Positions 1 through 9,425 of a stretch of 64,000 nucleotides of DNA are shown piece after piece. The notes beneath the pieces are model-generated. The model was given only the letters and a program-made list of their open reading frames with translations, ran no database searches and was not told where the DNA came from. Positions within the stretch are counted from its first letter, which is position 1; the number at the start of each line of letters is the position of its first letter. The stretch comes from Sterolibacteriaceae bacterium (GTDB lineage: Bacteria; Pseudomonadota; Gammaproteobacteria; Burkholderiales; Rhodocyclaceae): the NCBI GenBank assembly GCA_025360425.1, contig JANYCD010000046.1, positions 17,871 to 81,870 of the forward strand, given 5' to 3'. Position numbers and translations under genes: made by a program.

Positions 1-1380
1 ATCGCAGGGCTTGCCGGATACGTCCGATTCCAGCGCGCAAAGGACGAATTTAGCCAGTCGCTTACGCTGTCCGGTGGTTTCGATTTCCTTGCCGGCGAAG
101 TCGCGGGTGAATTTTTCGTCGGTCACGTAAATGGGCTTCAAATGCTGGAATACCTCGGCCGGCGAGGTTGCCTGCCCGGAAAGGAGGGACTTGGCGGCCT
201 TGTGATAGACGGGTTCGAGTTCGTTGGTGTTGAGTCCCGAGATGACGGTATAGCGGAACGAAATGACGCTAACGAGTTTTAGTACCCGCACGAAATCCGG
301 CGGCTGAAGCTTTTCCCAGGCTGCGAACAGCAACGGGGTCATCTGCCGCACTTTAAACAGTTGCAATTCGCGTATGTAGCGTTTGGCTTGTGGCAATTCC
401 AGCCAATATTCGTGCTCGGTGTCGTTCAACGCGGAAAATAATTCGGCGCGCCCTTCGAGAGCCTGCATCAAATCGAATACGCCTTGCGGATCGCGTACTA
501 CATCGCGGACTTCCTTGAACAGGCGCTGCTTTCGTATCTTTGGCGAGTCGCATAAAAGGTGGTACCGCAGGAAATCCGGAAATCTTTCCTGCTTGACTAT
601 CGCCAAAAGGGTTTTCCAGCGGCGTTGCAATGCAAGCAAGTCAGCCGCTACCTTGATCCGCGAAAACAGATAGTTCTTCAGTAGATCGGTTGACGAAAGT
701 TCAAGGCCGCGCGCGTTGAGTGTTTCAAATACGGTATAGGCGTTTAGTTCGTCCTCAACCGTGATTTGGATAAACAACAGATGCCGGGCGATGGTTTCAT
801 TCAACAACGTGGCGAGTGCCGCGCCGTCGCTGGCAATTTCCTTCAGGCGTTTCTGGAACCATTGGAAGCATCCCCACAAGAGCTGATTGGATATGGGCAA
901 GCCGCGCGGATTATTCGGCTCACGCAACTGAACCAGATAGTCTTGATAAAAAGCATCATCCGTTTCATTGAGAAACAGCTTGCTGCTCTCGATAAGGGAG
1001 GCCGGGTCTTTTTCCCCGATGAAGCGACTGCGTAGCCTGCTCGCGCGATCTCGGTTCGCAGCCTTTTCCGAATCGTTTCCCGCAAGCGACTGCAAGGTGC
1101 CGATAACAGCCAGGGCCAAAATGCTAAGAGTGGCCAAGCGTTGCTGGCCGTCAATGATGAGAAATTCCCGGTCGGTTCGGGCCTCGACCACCAAGGCTCC
1201 CATGTAGTGACGTGACTCGGGAGCGCTGCTCAATTCAAGGATATCGTTCCAGAGGTCTTCCCAGTGCTCTTCTTCCCATGAATAGTCACGCTGATAGGGT
1301 GGAACACGATATATCTTGCCGTTGCCGATGAGGTCGAGAAAAGTCGTGTCTTGAGTTTTCAGTAAGTTACTTCTGATCAT
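1..1380 (-). CDS. DUF262 / GmrSD-like protein, 3' end truncated by window edge
   Basis: Open minus frame from ATG at 1380 to position 1 with no stop (absent from ORF track because it is partial); translation contains YRVPPYQRDYSWEEEHWEDLWNDI, FLIIDGQQRLATL and ETLNARGLELSSTDLLKNYLF, typical DUF262 motifs. Confidence 0.85.
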   Translation of the reverse strand, partial: MIRSNLLKTQDTTFLDLIGNGKIYRVPPYQRDYSWEEEHWEDLWNDILELSSAPESRHYMGALVVEARTDREFLIIDGQQRLATLSILALAVIGTLQSLAGNDSEKAANRDRASRLRSRFIGEKDPASLIESSKLFLNETDDAFYQDYLVQLREPNNPRGLPISNQLLWGCFQWFQKRLKEIASDGAALATLLNETIARHLLFIQITVEDELNAYTVFETLNARGLELSSTDLLKNYLFSRIKVAADLLALQRRWKTLLAIVKQERFPDFLRYHLLCDSPKIRKQRLFKEVRDVVRDPQGVFDLMQALEGRAELFSALNDTEHEYWLELPQAKRYIRELQLFKVRQMTPLLFAAWEKLQPPDFVRVLKLVSVISFRYTVISGLNTNELEPVYHKAAKSLLSGQATSPAEVFQHLKPIYVTDEKFTRDFAGKEIETTGQRKRLAKFVLCALESDVSGKPCD

Positions 1381-1404
1381 CGGCGTCTCCATCCAAATTT
1401 TGGT

Positions 1405-1812
1405 TCAAGCCGCCAGCACGTCGGCCAGCGAATGGCAGAGGCCGGGTGCTGCCTTGCGCAGTTTGACGTCTTCGGTAATCAGCGGTACGCCGAGCAGCTT
1501 CGCCGCGCAAAGAAAGCGGGCGTCGTAGGCGGAAACTTTCTGCTTCAGCGCCATGTCGAGTGCGTCGCCATTAGAAACCGAAATTACCCGTGGTCCAAGA
1601 CGTGACTCGGCCACCGAGAGAACGCCCAGCGCATCGGCCGGCAACAGCAGCTTGGCGCGCACATAGCGGCTGAGAACATTGGTCAACTCCACGAGTCCAT
1701 GCGATTCGATGCGCCAGTCGCCGTCATGCTCGTAGAGTTCGCACGCCGCGTCATACAAGGGCGTGCTGCTCACGAGGAGGGCAAAGACGATATTGGTGTC
1801 GACGAGCACCAT
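1405..1812 (-). CDS. PIN-domain toxin (VapC/FitB-like)
   Basis: MVLVDTNIVFALL N-terminus, spaced acidic residues, DARFLCAAKLLGVPLITEDVKL; directly downstream of an RHH antitoxin. Confidence 0.85.
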   Translation of the reverse strand: MVLVDTNIVFALLVSSTPLYDAACELYEHDGDWRIESHGLVELTNVLSRYVRAKLLLPADALGVLSVAESRLGPRVISVSNGDALDMALKQKVSAYDARFLCAAKLLGVPLITEDVKLRKAAPGLCHSLADVLAA

Positions 1813-1814
1813 GC

Positions 1815-2045
1815 CTATTTTTGACCGTCGGCAATGTAGGCTTCGATTTCCTCGATGGTGGCGATGTGTCCGCCGCGCAGCTTGACCGCCGGCGGCAACG
1901 GCGCCTTGACCGGCGCATTGCCGGAGAGACCTGCTTCAAGCAACTGGATCGCTTCCTTGGTCAGCGAGCGGTGGTTGCGTTGCGCCTGCTGCTTGAGTTG
2001 TGCGTGCAAGTGGTCGGGCAGGTTCTTGATGACGAGGGCGCTCAT
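1815..2045 (-). CDS. Ribbon-helix-helix antitoxin (FitA/VapB-like)
   Basis: MSALVIKNLPDHLHAQLKQQAQRNHRSLTKEAIQLLEAGL; two-gene operon with PIN toxin. Confidence 0.8.
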   Translation of the reverse strand: MSALVIKNLPDHLHAQLKQQAQRNHRSLTKEAIQLLEAGLSGNAPVKAPLPPAVKLRGGHIATIEEIEAYIADGQK

Positions 2046-2105
2046 TGGCTGGTCTCCTTGCGGTGGGTTACAAGTGCTAGCATTTTACTTCCCTTTTGCT
2101 CCATT

Positions 2106-3087
2106 TTAAAAACCCGGGCAAGGCTGCTGGTAGTCGGCGAATGAAGTCGCCAATGCCGCCATGCTGGTTGGCGCATGTTGTTCAAAGCTGCCCTGATCGA
2201 CATAAACGAAACAATAGGCCGAGCCACCTTCGGCCTGGCTGGCGGCGCTGGCGTCGGCGCACCACTGGCGCAGCCGAGCCCTTTTCTGCGGCAGGTCGAG
2301 TTCTTCCCTGCCCTTGGTTTCGATGATCCAGACCGTGCCGTCCTGGGTCTTGATCATGAAGTCCGGAATGTAGTGGGAGAGATCGCCATTGGCCTTGACG
2401 TACTCGATCTTGAATCCGACGGCGAGACAGTTCTTGGCGAAGGCGGCGACATCCGGCGCGTCGTTAAGGAATTTGGCGAAGGCCAACTCCAGCACCCCCC
2501 GCATGGGGTTCGCCGTCGAAGTCGTGGCGCAACCGGTCAAGCACGATGATGTTGGGTGCGATCAGCAGAAAGTTGTGCGCCAGACGCGAGGCCGGCTCGT
2601 ACAGCTTATGGAAGTAGCTCCATGCGATGAGTAGGGACAGTACCTTGGTCTTGCCGGCGCCAGTTGCCATCTTGAGCACATAACGCGGCCAGTCTTCGTC
2701 GAACATGCCACTTGAAACGGCACCGGAAGCATCGAAGCGAAGCAGATCGAACTTGTCTTTTACCTGGCGCACGTCGTGCAGCCAGATCACGGTTTCCACC
2801 GCTTCCTGCTGGGCGAAGTAGTAGCGGAACGGCGCCAGCGTGCCGTCGGCCTGTTCGATCAGGTGATCGGTGGCGAACCACCACTCAAGCAAGGATTTCG
2901 ATGTGGCGGAGGCGCCTGCGTATCCGGCATCGCGCCAGGCTTTTACTTCGTTGCGGATATTCGCTACCAGCGGCGGCAGCAACTTTTCATACGCTGACGC
3001 GCGTAACTCTTCAGCCGCCGGAAACCAGCGCTGATCCGGCAGCAGGGTTTCGTAGGGCGAAACGGGGAAGTCGGGATGAAGTGCCAT
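2106..3087 (-). pseudogene. Type III restriction enzyme Res-like gene, apparent internal deletion plus frameshift
   Basis: ORF 2464-3087 carries the N-terminal helicase part with Walker A (LKMATGAGKTKVLSLLIAW) and stops; overlapping ORF 2106-2540 carries a C-terminal part with PDFMIKTQDGTVWIIETKGRE (PD-ExK-like). The central helicase motifs are missing. Confidence 0.7.
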
Positions 3088-3102
3088 CTTTATGCTGTTG
3101 GA

Positions 3103-4068
3103 TCAGATACGGTCTGGTGGTTCGCGCAGCCGATATTGGTCGCGGCCTTCAGGTTCGTGGTAGATGCGAATCAGGATTTCGCCGAGCAGGCCCATCGCGA
3201 TCAGCTGTGCGCCCATCAGTACCATCATGATGCCGAGCAGCAATAATGGCCGGCCGCCAATGCTTTCGCCCGTGATCTTGAGGAGGGTCAGGTAGCCCAA
3301 CATGCCCACACCAGGCACCAGCATCCACAGGCCGACGCCGCCGAAGGCATGCAGCGGACGATGCAGGTAGCGCAGCATGAACTTCATCAACAACAGGTCG
3401 AGCACCACGCGGAAGGTGCGGTCGATGCCGTACTTCGATTGACCCTTGGTGCGGGCATGATGGCGCACTGGCACTTCGATGATCTTGGCGCCAGCTTCGG
3501 CGGCCAGCACCGGGATGAAGCGATGCAGTTCGCCGTAGAGGCGGATGCGGCGGACCAGTTCGGTGCGATAGGCCTTGAGCGCGCAACCGTAGTCGTGCAG
3601 TTGCACGCCGGTGGCCCACGAGATCAGCCGGTTGGCCAGCATTGACGGCAACTTGCGGTTGAGGGCGGCATCCTGCCGCTCCTTGCGCCAGCCGGAGATC
3701 ATGCTGATGTCGGGTCGGTTTTCGAGCGTGCGGATCAGTTCGGGGATATCGAGCGGATCGTTTTGCAGGTCGCCATCGAGCGTTACGGTGTAGCGGCCCG
3801 TTACCGCGTCGAAGCCCGCCTGCAATGCGGCGGTCTGGCCGTAATTGCGCATCAGGTAAAGCGGATGCAGCCACGGCGTCTGTGCCGCGAGATCGCGCAG
3901 CACGTGTGCCGAACGGTCGCGTGAGCCGTCGTCGATGCAGATCAGCTCGAAGCTGAAGCCGCTGCCCTGCATGGCTTCGCCAACGCGTGCGACTAGGTCG
4001 GGCAGGTTCTCTTCCTCGTTGTAGACGGGAATGACGATGGAAACGTCGCAGTTCAATTTATCGGTCAT
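3103..4068 (-). CDS. Glycosyltransferase family 2, DPM1/ArnC-like with C-terminal TM helices
   Basis: VSIVIPVYNEEENLPDLV, IDDGSRDRS, VTLDGDLQNDP; two hydrophobic C-terminal segments. Confidence 0.88.
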   Translation of the reverse strand: MTDKLNCDVSIVIPVYNEEENLPDLVARVGEAMQGSGFSFELICIDDGSRDRSAHVLRDLAAQTPWLHPLYLMRNYGQTAALQAGFDAVTGRYTVTLDGDLQNDPLDIPELIRTLENRPDISMISGWRKERQDAALNRKLPSMLANRLISWATGVQLHDYGCALKAYRTELVRRIRLYGELHRFIPVLAAEAGAKIIEVPVRHHARTKGQSKYGIDRTFRVVLDLLLMKFMLRYLHRPLHAFGGVGLWMLVPGVGMLGYLTLLKITGESIGGRPLLLLGIMMVLMGAQLIAMGLLGEILIRIYHEPEGRDQYRLREPPDRI

Positions 4069-4606
4069 GTCGAGTGTTATGCCAGCAATTACGGATCAAT
4101 AAACACAGTGCGGCCACAGCCAACAGGGGATCAAGCAGAGTGTCCCAGAGATTGGTCGATTCCTGCAAGCCGGCGGCGAAGGCTAACAGATCAACGGCCA
4201 GCAGCCACAGGTAGAGTGGCTGGCCCTGCCACCATGCTGCAATGGCCGCCGCTCCAAGCACGGCCACCAGCAACCAGGGTTGATAGCCAAGGCGGTAGGG
4301 GTCGACATCGCCGAGGCCCAGGGCCATTGGATAAATCAGCGCGGCGATTGCCACGATGAAGGCAGGTCCGCGCCAGCCCCGGCTGAAAGCAGTTGGCGTA
4401 AATCCGATCAACGACAGGATGAGCAACTGCAGGGTGGTGATGCTGGGGTCGCCCCACAATCCGCGCATTGCCATCGCCGTTGATACACCCTGGGACAGGG
4501 GAATCTGCGTCAACAAGCCGATCAGGGATGCAAGGAATTTCAGGCGACGCGGCATCAACAGCGCCATCGCCCATGCGACCAGGAGTGCCTGTGCCAGCAT
4601 GCTCAT
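4058..4606 (-). CDS. Small polytopic membrane protein, unknown function
   Basis: 182 aa, several hydrophobic segments; overlaps neighbours by 4-11 nt in an operon. Confidence 0.65.
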   Translation of the reverse strand: MSMLAQALLVAWAMALLMPRRLKFLASLIGLLTQIPLSQGVSTAMAMRGLWGDPSITTLQLLILSLIGFTPTAFSRGWRGPAFIVAIAALIYPMALGLGDVDPYRLGYQPWLLVAVLGAAAIAAWWQGQPLYLWLLAVDLLAFAAGLQESTNLWDTLLDPLLAVAALCLLIRNCWHNTRHDR

Positions 4607-5724
4607 GGCGTCGTTTCCATCCAGCTTGGGACAAAACTGATCGCCTTGATGGTTTTTCGTTGCCAGGTGTAGGCGAGATGGATGACGCCTGAACGATCCT
4701 GCAACAAGGCCGGATAGGAAAACTCGTCCTCGCCTTGTCCTTGTTCGACGAATTTCGGGGTTGACCAGGTTTTGCCGCCATCACGCGAAACCGACAAGGC
4801 CAGTTGGGTACGATTTGATTGCTGCGGGTTCCAGGCCAGCAGAAGGTTTCCGTCCGTCAGTCGCAGCAGGGCAATGCCGGCGTCCGGATTGGGCAGGATA
4901 GTGGCGGTCGCAGCTTGCCAGCTTTGGCCTCCATCGTCGCTGGTGCTGGAGTGGATGCGACGTGTGGGCCCGGCATCGCGCAGCAGCGTCAGCGCGTGCT
5001 GTGCATCAAGCGCTGCAACTGCGGGCTGGAAGATTTTGTTTGATGAGGGAATCCTTGCCTTGTCTACAACCCGGCCTGCGCTTTCGAGCCGCAGCCATTC
5101 AGCGCGTTTGCCAATGAACTCATGGTAGACAGGAAAACCAATGCCGCCATCGCTCAACGGCAATGGCGGATTGCGTACCAGCGTGCTGAGGTTGAAAAAG
5201 GGGGAGGTGATCAGTCGCGTGACGGGACCCCAGTTTGTGCCGCCATCTTTCGACACGATGTGGTTGATGGAACTGCCCGCCCAACCACCATAGGAGACGC
5301 TGACAAACCATAGATGCAACGTGCCCTGTGGGTCACTCCACAACACCGGGTTGCCCAGCTTGCGGATCAGGCGCCCGGTGCTGCGCTGAACTTCAGCGCG
5401 GTCGGCGATTAGTCGCGGTGCACTCCATGTATTGCCATCCAGGACCGACATGACGATCACGACATCGGCCGCGCCTTCGCGGCTGCCGGCAAACCATGCG
5501 GCAGCAATGCGGCCATCCGGCAATGCCGCAAGCGATGCGCTGTGGGCTGAAGCACTGTAGGCGGGAAGCATCGTTGCGACCGGTGCTGTCGCGGCAAGCG
5601 ATACTTTCGCTGCCGCGATGGGAGAAACAGAGAAGGTTGGTTCGGGCAATGTCCGCAACCGGGGCAGAACCAGCATTACGGCAATCGCGAATGCGGCGAG
5701 CGGCAACCAGTTGCGTTTCATCAC
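4603..5724 (-). CDS. Sialidase-like BNR/Asp-box protein with N-terminal TM/signal anchor
   Basis: Asp-box-like repeats SKDGGTNWGPV, SDDGGQSWQAA, SRDGGKTWSTP; hydrophobic N-terminus MKRNWLPLAAFAIAVMLVL. Confidence 0.8.
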   Translation of the reverse strand: MMKRNWLPLAAFAIAVMLVLPRLRTLPEPTFSVSPIAAAKVSLAATAPVATMLPAYSASAHSASLAALPDGRIAAAWFAGSREGAADVVIVMSVLDGNTWSAPRLIADRAEVQRSTGRLIRKLGNPVLWSDPQGTLHLWFVSVSYGGWAGSSINHIVSKDGGTNWGPVTRLITSPFFNLSTLVRNPPLPLSDGGIGFPVYHEFIGKRAEWLRLESAGRVVDKARIPSSNKIFQPAVAALDAQHALTLLRDAGPTRRIHSSTSDDGGQSWQAATATILPNPDAGIALLRLTDGNLLLAWNPQQSNRTQLALSVSRDGGKTWSTPKFVEQGQGEDEFSYPALLQDRSGVIHLAYTWQRKTIKAISFVPSWMETTP

Positions 5725-7355
5725 TGGGTGACGACGAAAATCTGAACGGTTGAGACCAGCGGATTGGGAGAGCGACTGTTCCAGGCATTTTGCCAGGCCG
5801 CTTTCGTGGCACCCTCTTTGGCGAAGCGGATGCCGGAACCTGCCGAGGTGAGCGCCGCGTATTCGTTGACGAATCTGGTGTGGAGGTGAAGTGCTTCGAT
5901 CTGTTTCTGCATGGCCGCACGATCTTCAATCCGCACCATCAGCAGCGACGAAGAATGAATGTCAGCGGCGGTGAGCTGGCTGGTCTGGCGCAGGGGCTTG
6001 CCAACCAGTATTGGCAGCAGCGCGGGCTGTGGCCCGGCGAACAGGATTACATTCCTGCCGCGTGCCAGATCGATGACCTGCTGCGGAACTGCATTGACGT
6101 CCAGTTTGGGAAAGGCGATGCCCCATCCAATGGTCCACAACAGGATGGCTGAAATCACCAGATGCTTGATCGACAGCGTTGGTCGCCACCACGCCCACAA
6201 AAAGTACACAAGGGCAAGGCCCAACCAAAGCCATCCATCGCGTCCGAACCGCCACAGCAGCAAGCTGAGTGCCAATGCCAGCAGTGCCGGCACCAGACTG
6301 CCGAGACGTCGTGCCCAGTTGGGAACTCCACCACTTTGCAGACCAATGGCGGTGATGAGTGCCAGCGGCACCAATGAACCAATCAGATAGCGTTCAAAGC
6401 TGCGAATGAACAAGAACGGCAGCAGTGTGAGCAGCAGCCACAAGGCGAGAAAACGCGTTTCCGGTTCGCGGCGGCGTGTCCACAAGGCGTGAAAGGCGAT
6501 GAGGCTCCAGGGCAACGCCAGCGTGGTCAGGCCAATGATGGCGTCGGCCGAGATGCCCATGGCCTGACGCGCTTCAAGTTCGTCGTGGGCAGCGCTGGCA
6601 AGCTGCGCAGCAAAGTGATTGCGAACGTAGAGGAACCAGATCACTGGCAATGCGACAGCCACCGCAATCAGGAATCCATGTGAAAACAGGCGGCCCAGCA
6701 TTAGTTTGCGCAATTCGGGTTTGTTGATCAGGAGTGCAAGGCCTCCGGCACCAAAGACGACCATCGCGATCGGCCCTTTGGTCATCAACGCGGCGGAAAG
6801 AAACGCAGCGGAAAGCAGCAGGCTCAACAGTGCGCCGAATGACGGTCGTGGCAGTGCCATGGCGCCTATCCAGCGCAGGTAGAAGCAGAACGCTGTCGTC
6901 GACAGCGCCGCCACCGGCACATCCAGCATCAGGCGTCGTGATTCGGAAGCAAGGCCGCCGCAACCGAGCAGGATGGCAGCGGCCAGCAGTCCGGTCTGCA
7001 ATCCGCCGCCCAGGCGTTTACCCAGCCATACCGTGCAGCCCAGCAGCAGCAAGGCGAAGGCGATGGTGATGCCACGCCCGGCAGCCAGCGATGGCCCGAA
7101 GCGTTCGAAGCTGGCACGACCGAGCCAGTAGATGAACGGTGGTTTTTTGAGTCGCGGTTCACCGTCGACGTAGGGCACCCACCATGCGTTTCGCTCCATC
7201 ATTTCCAGCGGAACGCGCAGCCCCAGCAAATACTCGTCCTTGCCGGTCAGTCCAGTCGGTTTGTTGATGCCTAGGCTCAGCGCGAGTGCAGCCGCCAGCA
7301 ACAGAACGAGAACAGCGTGAAACGGATTTTTCGGGAGTTTCAGCAGCGTGCTCAT
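5721..7355 (-). CDS. Glycosyltransferase family 39 (ArnT/PMT-like) paralogue
   Basis: Multi-TM protein with N-terminal GKDEYLLGLRVPLEMMERNAWWVPYVDGEPRLKKPPFIYWLG, matching the ArnT pattern. Confidence 0.82.
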   Translation of the reverse strand: MSTLLKLPKNPFHAVLVLLLAAALALSLGINKPTGLTGKDEYLLGLRVPLEMMERNAWWVPYVDGEPRLKKPPFIYWLGRASFERFGPSLAAGRGITIAFALLLLGCTVWLGKRLGGGLQTGLLAAAILLGCGGLASESRRLMLDVPVAALSTTAFCFYLRWIGAMALPRPSFGALLSLLLSAAFLSAALMTKGPIAMVVFGAGGLALLINKPELRKLMLGRLFSHGFLIAVAVALPVIWFLYVRNHFAAQLASAAHDELEARQAMGISADAIIGLTTLALPWSLIAFHALWTRRREPETRFLALWLLLTLLPFLFIRSFERYLIGSLVPLALITAIGLQSGGVPNWARRLGSLVPALLALALSLLLWRFGRDGWLWLGLALVYFLWAWWRPTLSIKHLVISAILLWTIGWGIAFPKLDVNAVPQQVIDLARGRNVILFAGPQPALLPILVGKPLRQTSQLTAADIHSSSLLMVRIEDRAAMQKQIEALHLHTRFVNEYAALTSAGSGIRFAKEGATKAAWQNAWNSRSPNPLVSTVQIFVVTQ

Positions 7356-8275
7356 TACGCAGCCGCAGCGAGGAATTCCGGACCCTGCACCAGCAGCGTC
7401 CCGGAGCGCCCGGGAATTTCGCCCATCGTCAGTTCATGGCGTGGCAGGCGGGCAGGATCCAGCGCATCACGCATCGCGCGCAGGCTGACCAGTTCGTAAC
7501 CCTGCGCCTTCCAGCCGGCCAGCAGACGATCGAATGCTGGCGCCAGTTTCATGCCTTCCATTTCGGCATGCAGGGTGAATACATGGCCCGTTGCAGGTGG
7601 ATCAAGGGTCATTGCCAGCAGATACTCGTGAACATTGTCTTCGGTGATGCCGTCAAGCCCGATCAACTCATCCAGCGTGGGCAGGGTGGTCGGCAGTTGC
7701 GGGCAGTGTACGATCTCGGCGTTCCACACCGGCATGAAGGGATGGGTGCCGCGGCCGTCGGAGGCGTAGTCGAAACCGAGACGCTGGGTCATGCGCACCG
7801 CGTGGGGATTCATCTGCCAGCCAGCCGCGCCATGGACTTTAGCCGATTCGCCAAAGATGTTGGCGAACTGTTTGCAGGCCAGTTGCATTTGCTGTTCGGT
7901 CCACGCCATGTCGGCGTCGGCCACGCCGTCCTGCCATTTCACGTGATCCCAACAGTGGATGCCGACTTCGTAACCACTGTCACGCACGCCGCGCAGGATG
8001 TCGGCACAGCGGCGGCCGATTTCCGGTCCGGGCAGCACCGTGCCGTATAACAATGTTTTCAAACCGTAGTGAGATACCACCGAGGTGCGCGACACCTTTT
8101 TCATAAAGCCACGGCGGAATACCCGCTTGATGGCGCGGCCGGTATGGTCGGGGCCGAGCGAAAACAGGAAGGTTGCCTGCGCCTGGTGTCGACGCAATAC
8201 CTCAACCAGTTGCGGCACACCTTGCAGGGTGCCGCGGTAGGTGTCGACGTCAATCTTGAGGGCTAGGAAAGGCAT
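7355..8275 (-). CDS. arnD: Polysaccharide deacetylase family, ArnD-like deformylase
   Basis: LALKIDVDTYRGTLQGVPQLVEVLRRHQAQATFLFSLGPDHTGRAIKRVFRRGFMKK and SGYEVGIHCWDHVKWQD. Confidence 0.85.
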   Translation of the reverse strand: MPFLALKIDVDTYRGTLQGVPQLVEVLRRHQAQATFLFSLGPDHTGRAIKRVFRRGFMKKVSRTSVVSHYGLKTLLYGTVLPGPEIGRRCADILRGVRDSGYEVGIHCWDHVKWQDGVADADMAWTEQQMQLACKQFANIFGESAKVHGAAGWQMNPHAVRMTQRLGFDYASDGRGTHPFMPVWNAEIVHCPQLPTTLPTLDELIGLDGITEDNVHEYLLAMTLDPPATGHVFTLHAEMEGMKLAPAFDRLLAGWKAQGYELVSLRAMRDALDPARLPRHELTMGEIPGRSGTLLVQGPEFLAAAA

Positions 8276-8280
8276 AAGGG

Positions 8281-8371
8281 CTTTTCACCACAGAGTACAC
8301 AGAGGACGCGGAGGAGTAAAAAACAAAAGAAATGGTTTCCTCTGCGTACTCCGCGTCCTCTGGGGTGAAAG
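8281..8371. repeat. Intergenic inverted repeat (CACAGAG/GGACGCGGAG arms)
   Basis: CTTTTCACCACAGAGTACACAGAGGACGCGGAG (8281-8313) against CTCTGCGTACTCCGCGTCCTCTGGGGTGAAAG (8340-8371). Confidence 0.85.
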
Positions 8372-8375
8372 ATTT

Positions 8376-9419
8376 TTAGTCCATCAGTTTTCTGGCGGAG
8401 GCGACGTCGCCGCGATAGGCTTCAAAGATGCCGCGCAAGGCGGCATCCATCGTGACCTGTGGTTTCCAGCCTAATTCTTCCATGGTGTTGGTGATCTTCG
8501 GCACGCGGTGCTGGGTATCCTGATAGCCCTTGCCGTAGTACTCGCCAGAAGTGGTCTCGACCATTTTTACCTTGGCCGCGGTTGCGGCGTATTCGGGATA
8601 TTGTTTCGCCATGTCGAGCATCATGGTGGCGAGCTCGCGCACCGAGTAGTTGTTCTTCGGGTTGCCAATGTTGAAGATTTTGCCGCTGGCAATGCCATCC
8701 TTGTTGGCGACGATTTTCATCAATGCATCGATGCCGTCGGTGACGTAGGTGAAGGAGCGCTTTTGCGCGCCGCCGTCGACCAGCTTGATCGGTTCGCCGC
8801 GCACGATGTGGCCGAGGAACTGGGTGATGACGCGGGAGGAGCCTTCCTTCGGCGTATGGATGGAATCAAGACCGGGGCCAATCCAGTTGAAAGGACGGAA
8901 CAGGGTGTAGTCCAGTCCCTCCTGCTGACCATAGGCGTGGATCACGCGGTCCATCATCTGCTTGGCGCAAGAGTAGATCCAGCGCGGTTTGTTGATGGGG
9001 CCGAGCACCAGGTTGGAGTTCTCGGGATCGAACTCGGGATCCTGGCTCATACCATAGACCTCGGAAGTCGACGGGAAAATCACGCGCTTCTTGTATTTCA
9101 CCGCGTGGCGGATGATGGGCAGGTTGGCTTCGAAGTCGAGTTCAAAAACCCGCAGCGGTTCCTTGACGTAGGTGGCTGGCGTGGCGATGGCCACCAGCGG
9201 CAGGATCACGTCGCACTTGCGAACGTGGTATTCGATCCATTCCTTGTTGATGGTGATGTCGCCTTCGAAGAAATGAAAGCGCGGGTTGCCCATCAGGTCG
9301 GAGACGCGCTCGGAGTTCATGTCCATGCCATGCACTTCCCAGTCCGTGGTGTCCATGATGCGCTGGGACAGGTGGTGGCCGATGAAACCATTGACACCGA
9401 GGATAAGGATTTTTTTCAT
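8376..9419 (-). CDS. arnA: UDP-glucuronate decarboxylase, NAD-dependent epimerase family (ArnA C-terminal half)
   Basis: KILILGVNGFIGHHL nucleotide-binding motif; STSEVYGM, YSCAKQMMDRV; SFTYVTDGIDALMKI. Confidence 0.87.
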   Translation of the reverse strand: MKKILILGVNGFIGHHLSQRIMDTTDWEVHGMDMNSERVSDLMGNPRFHFFEGDITINKEWIEYHVRKCDVILPLVAIATPATYVKEPLRVFELDFEANLPIIRHAVKYKKRVIFPSTSEVYGMSQDPEFDPENSNLVLGPINKPRWIYSCAKQMMDRVIHAYGQQEGLDYTLFRPFNWIGPGLDSIHTPKEGSSRVITQFLGHIVRGEPIKLVDGGAQKRSFTYVTDGIDALMKIVANKDGIASGKIFNIGNPKNNYSVRELATMMLDMAKQYPEYAATAAKVKMVETTSGEYYGKGYQDTQHRVPKITNTMEELGWKPQVTMDAALRGIFEAYRGDVASARKLMD

Positions 9420-9425
9420 GGGGGT

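Noticed and set aside
1405-2045. Toxin-antitoxin pair as the cause of the Res deletion
   Set aside because: The pair lies downstream of the Res C-terminus, not at the internal junction near 2500-2525; no repeat flanks seen.
7286-8050. 254-aa plus ORF opposite arnD
   Set aside because: Antisense shadow of a well-supported gene.
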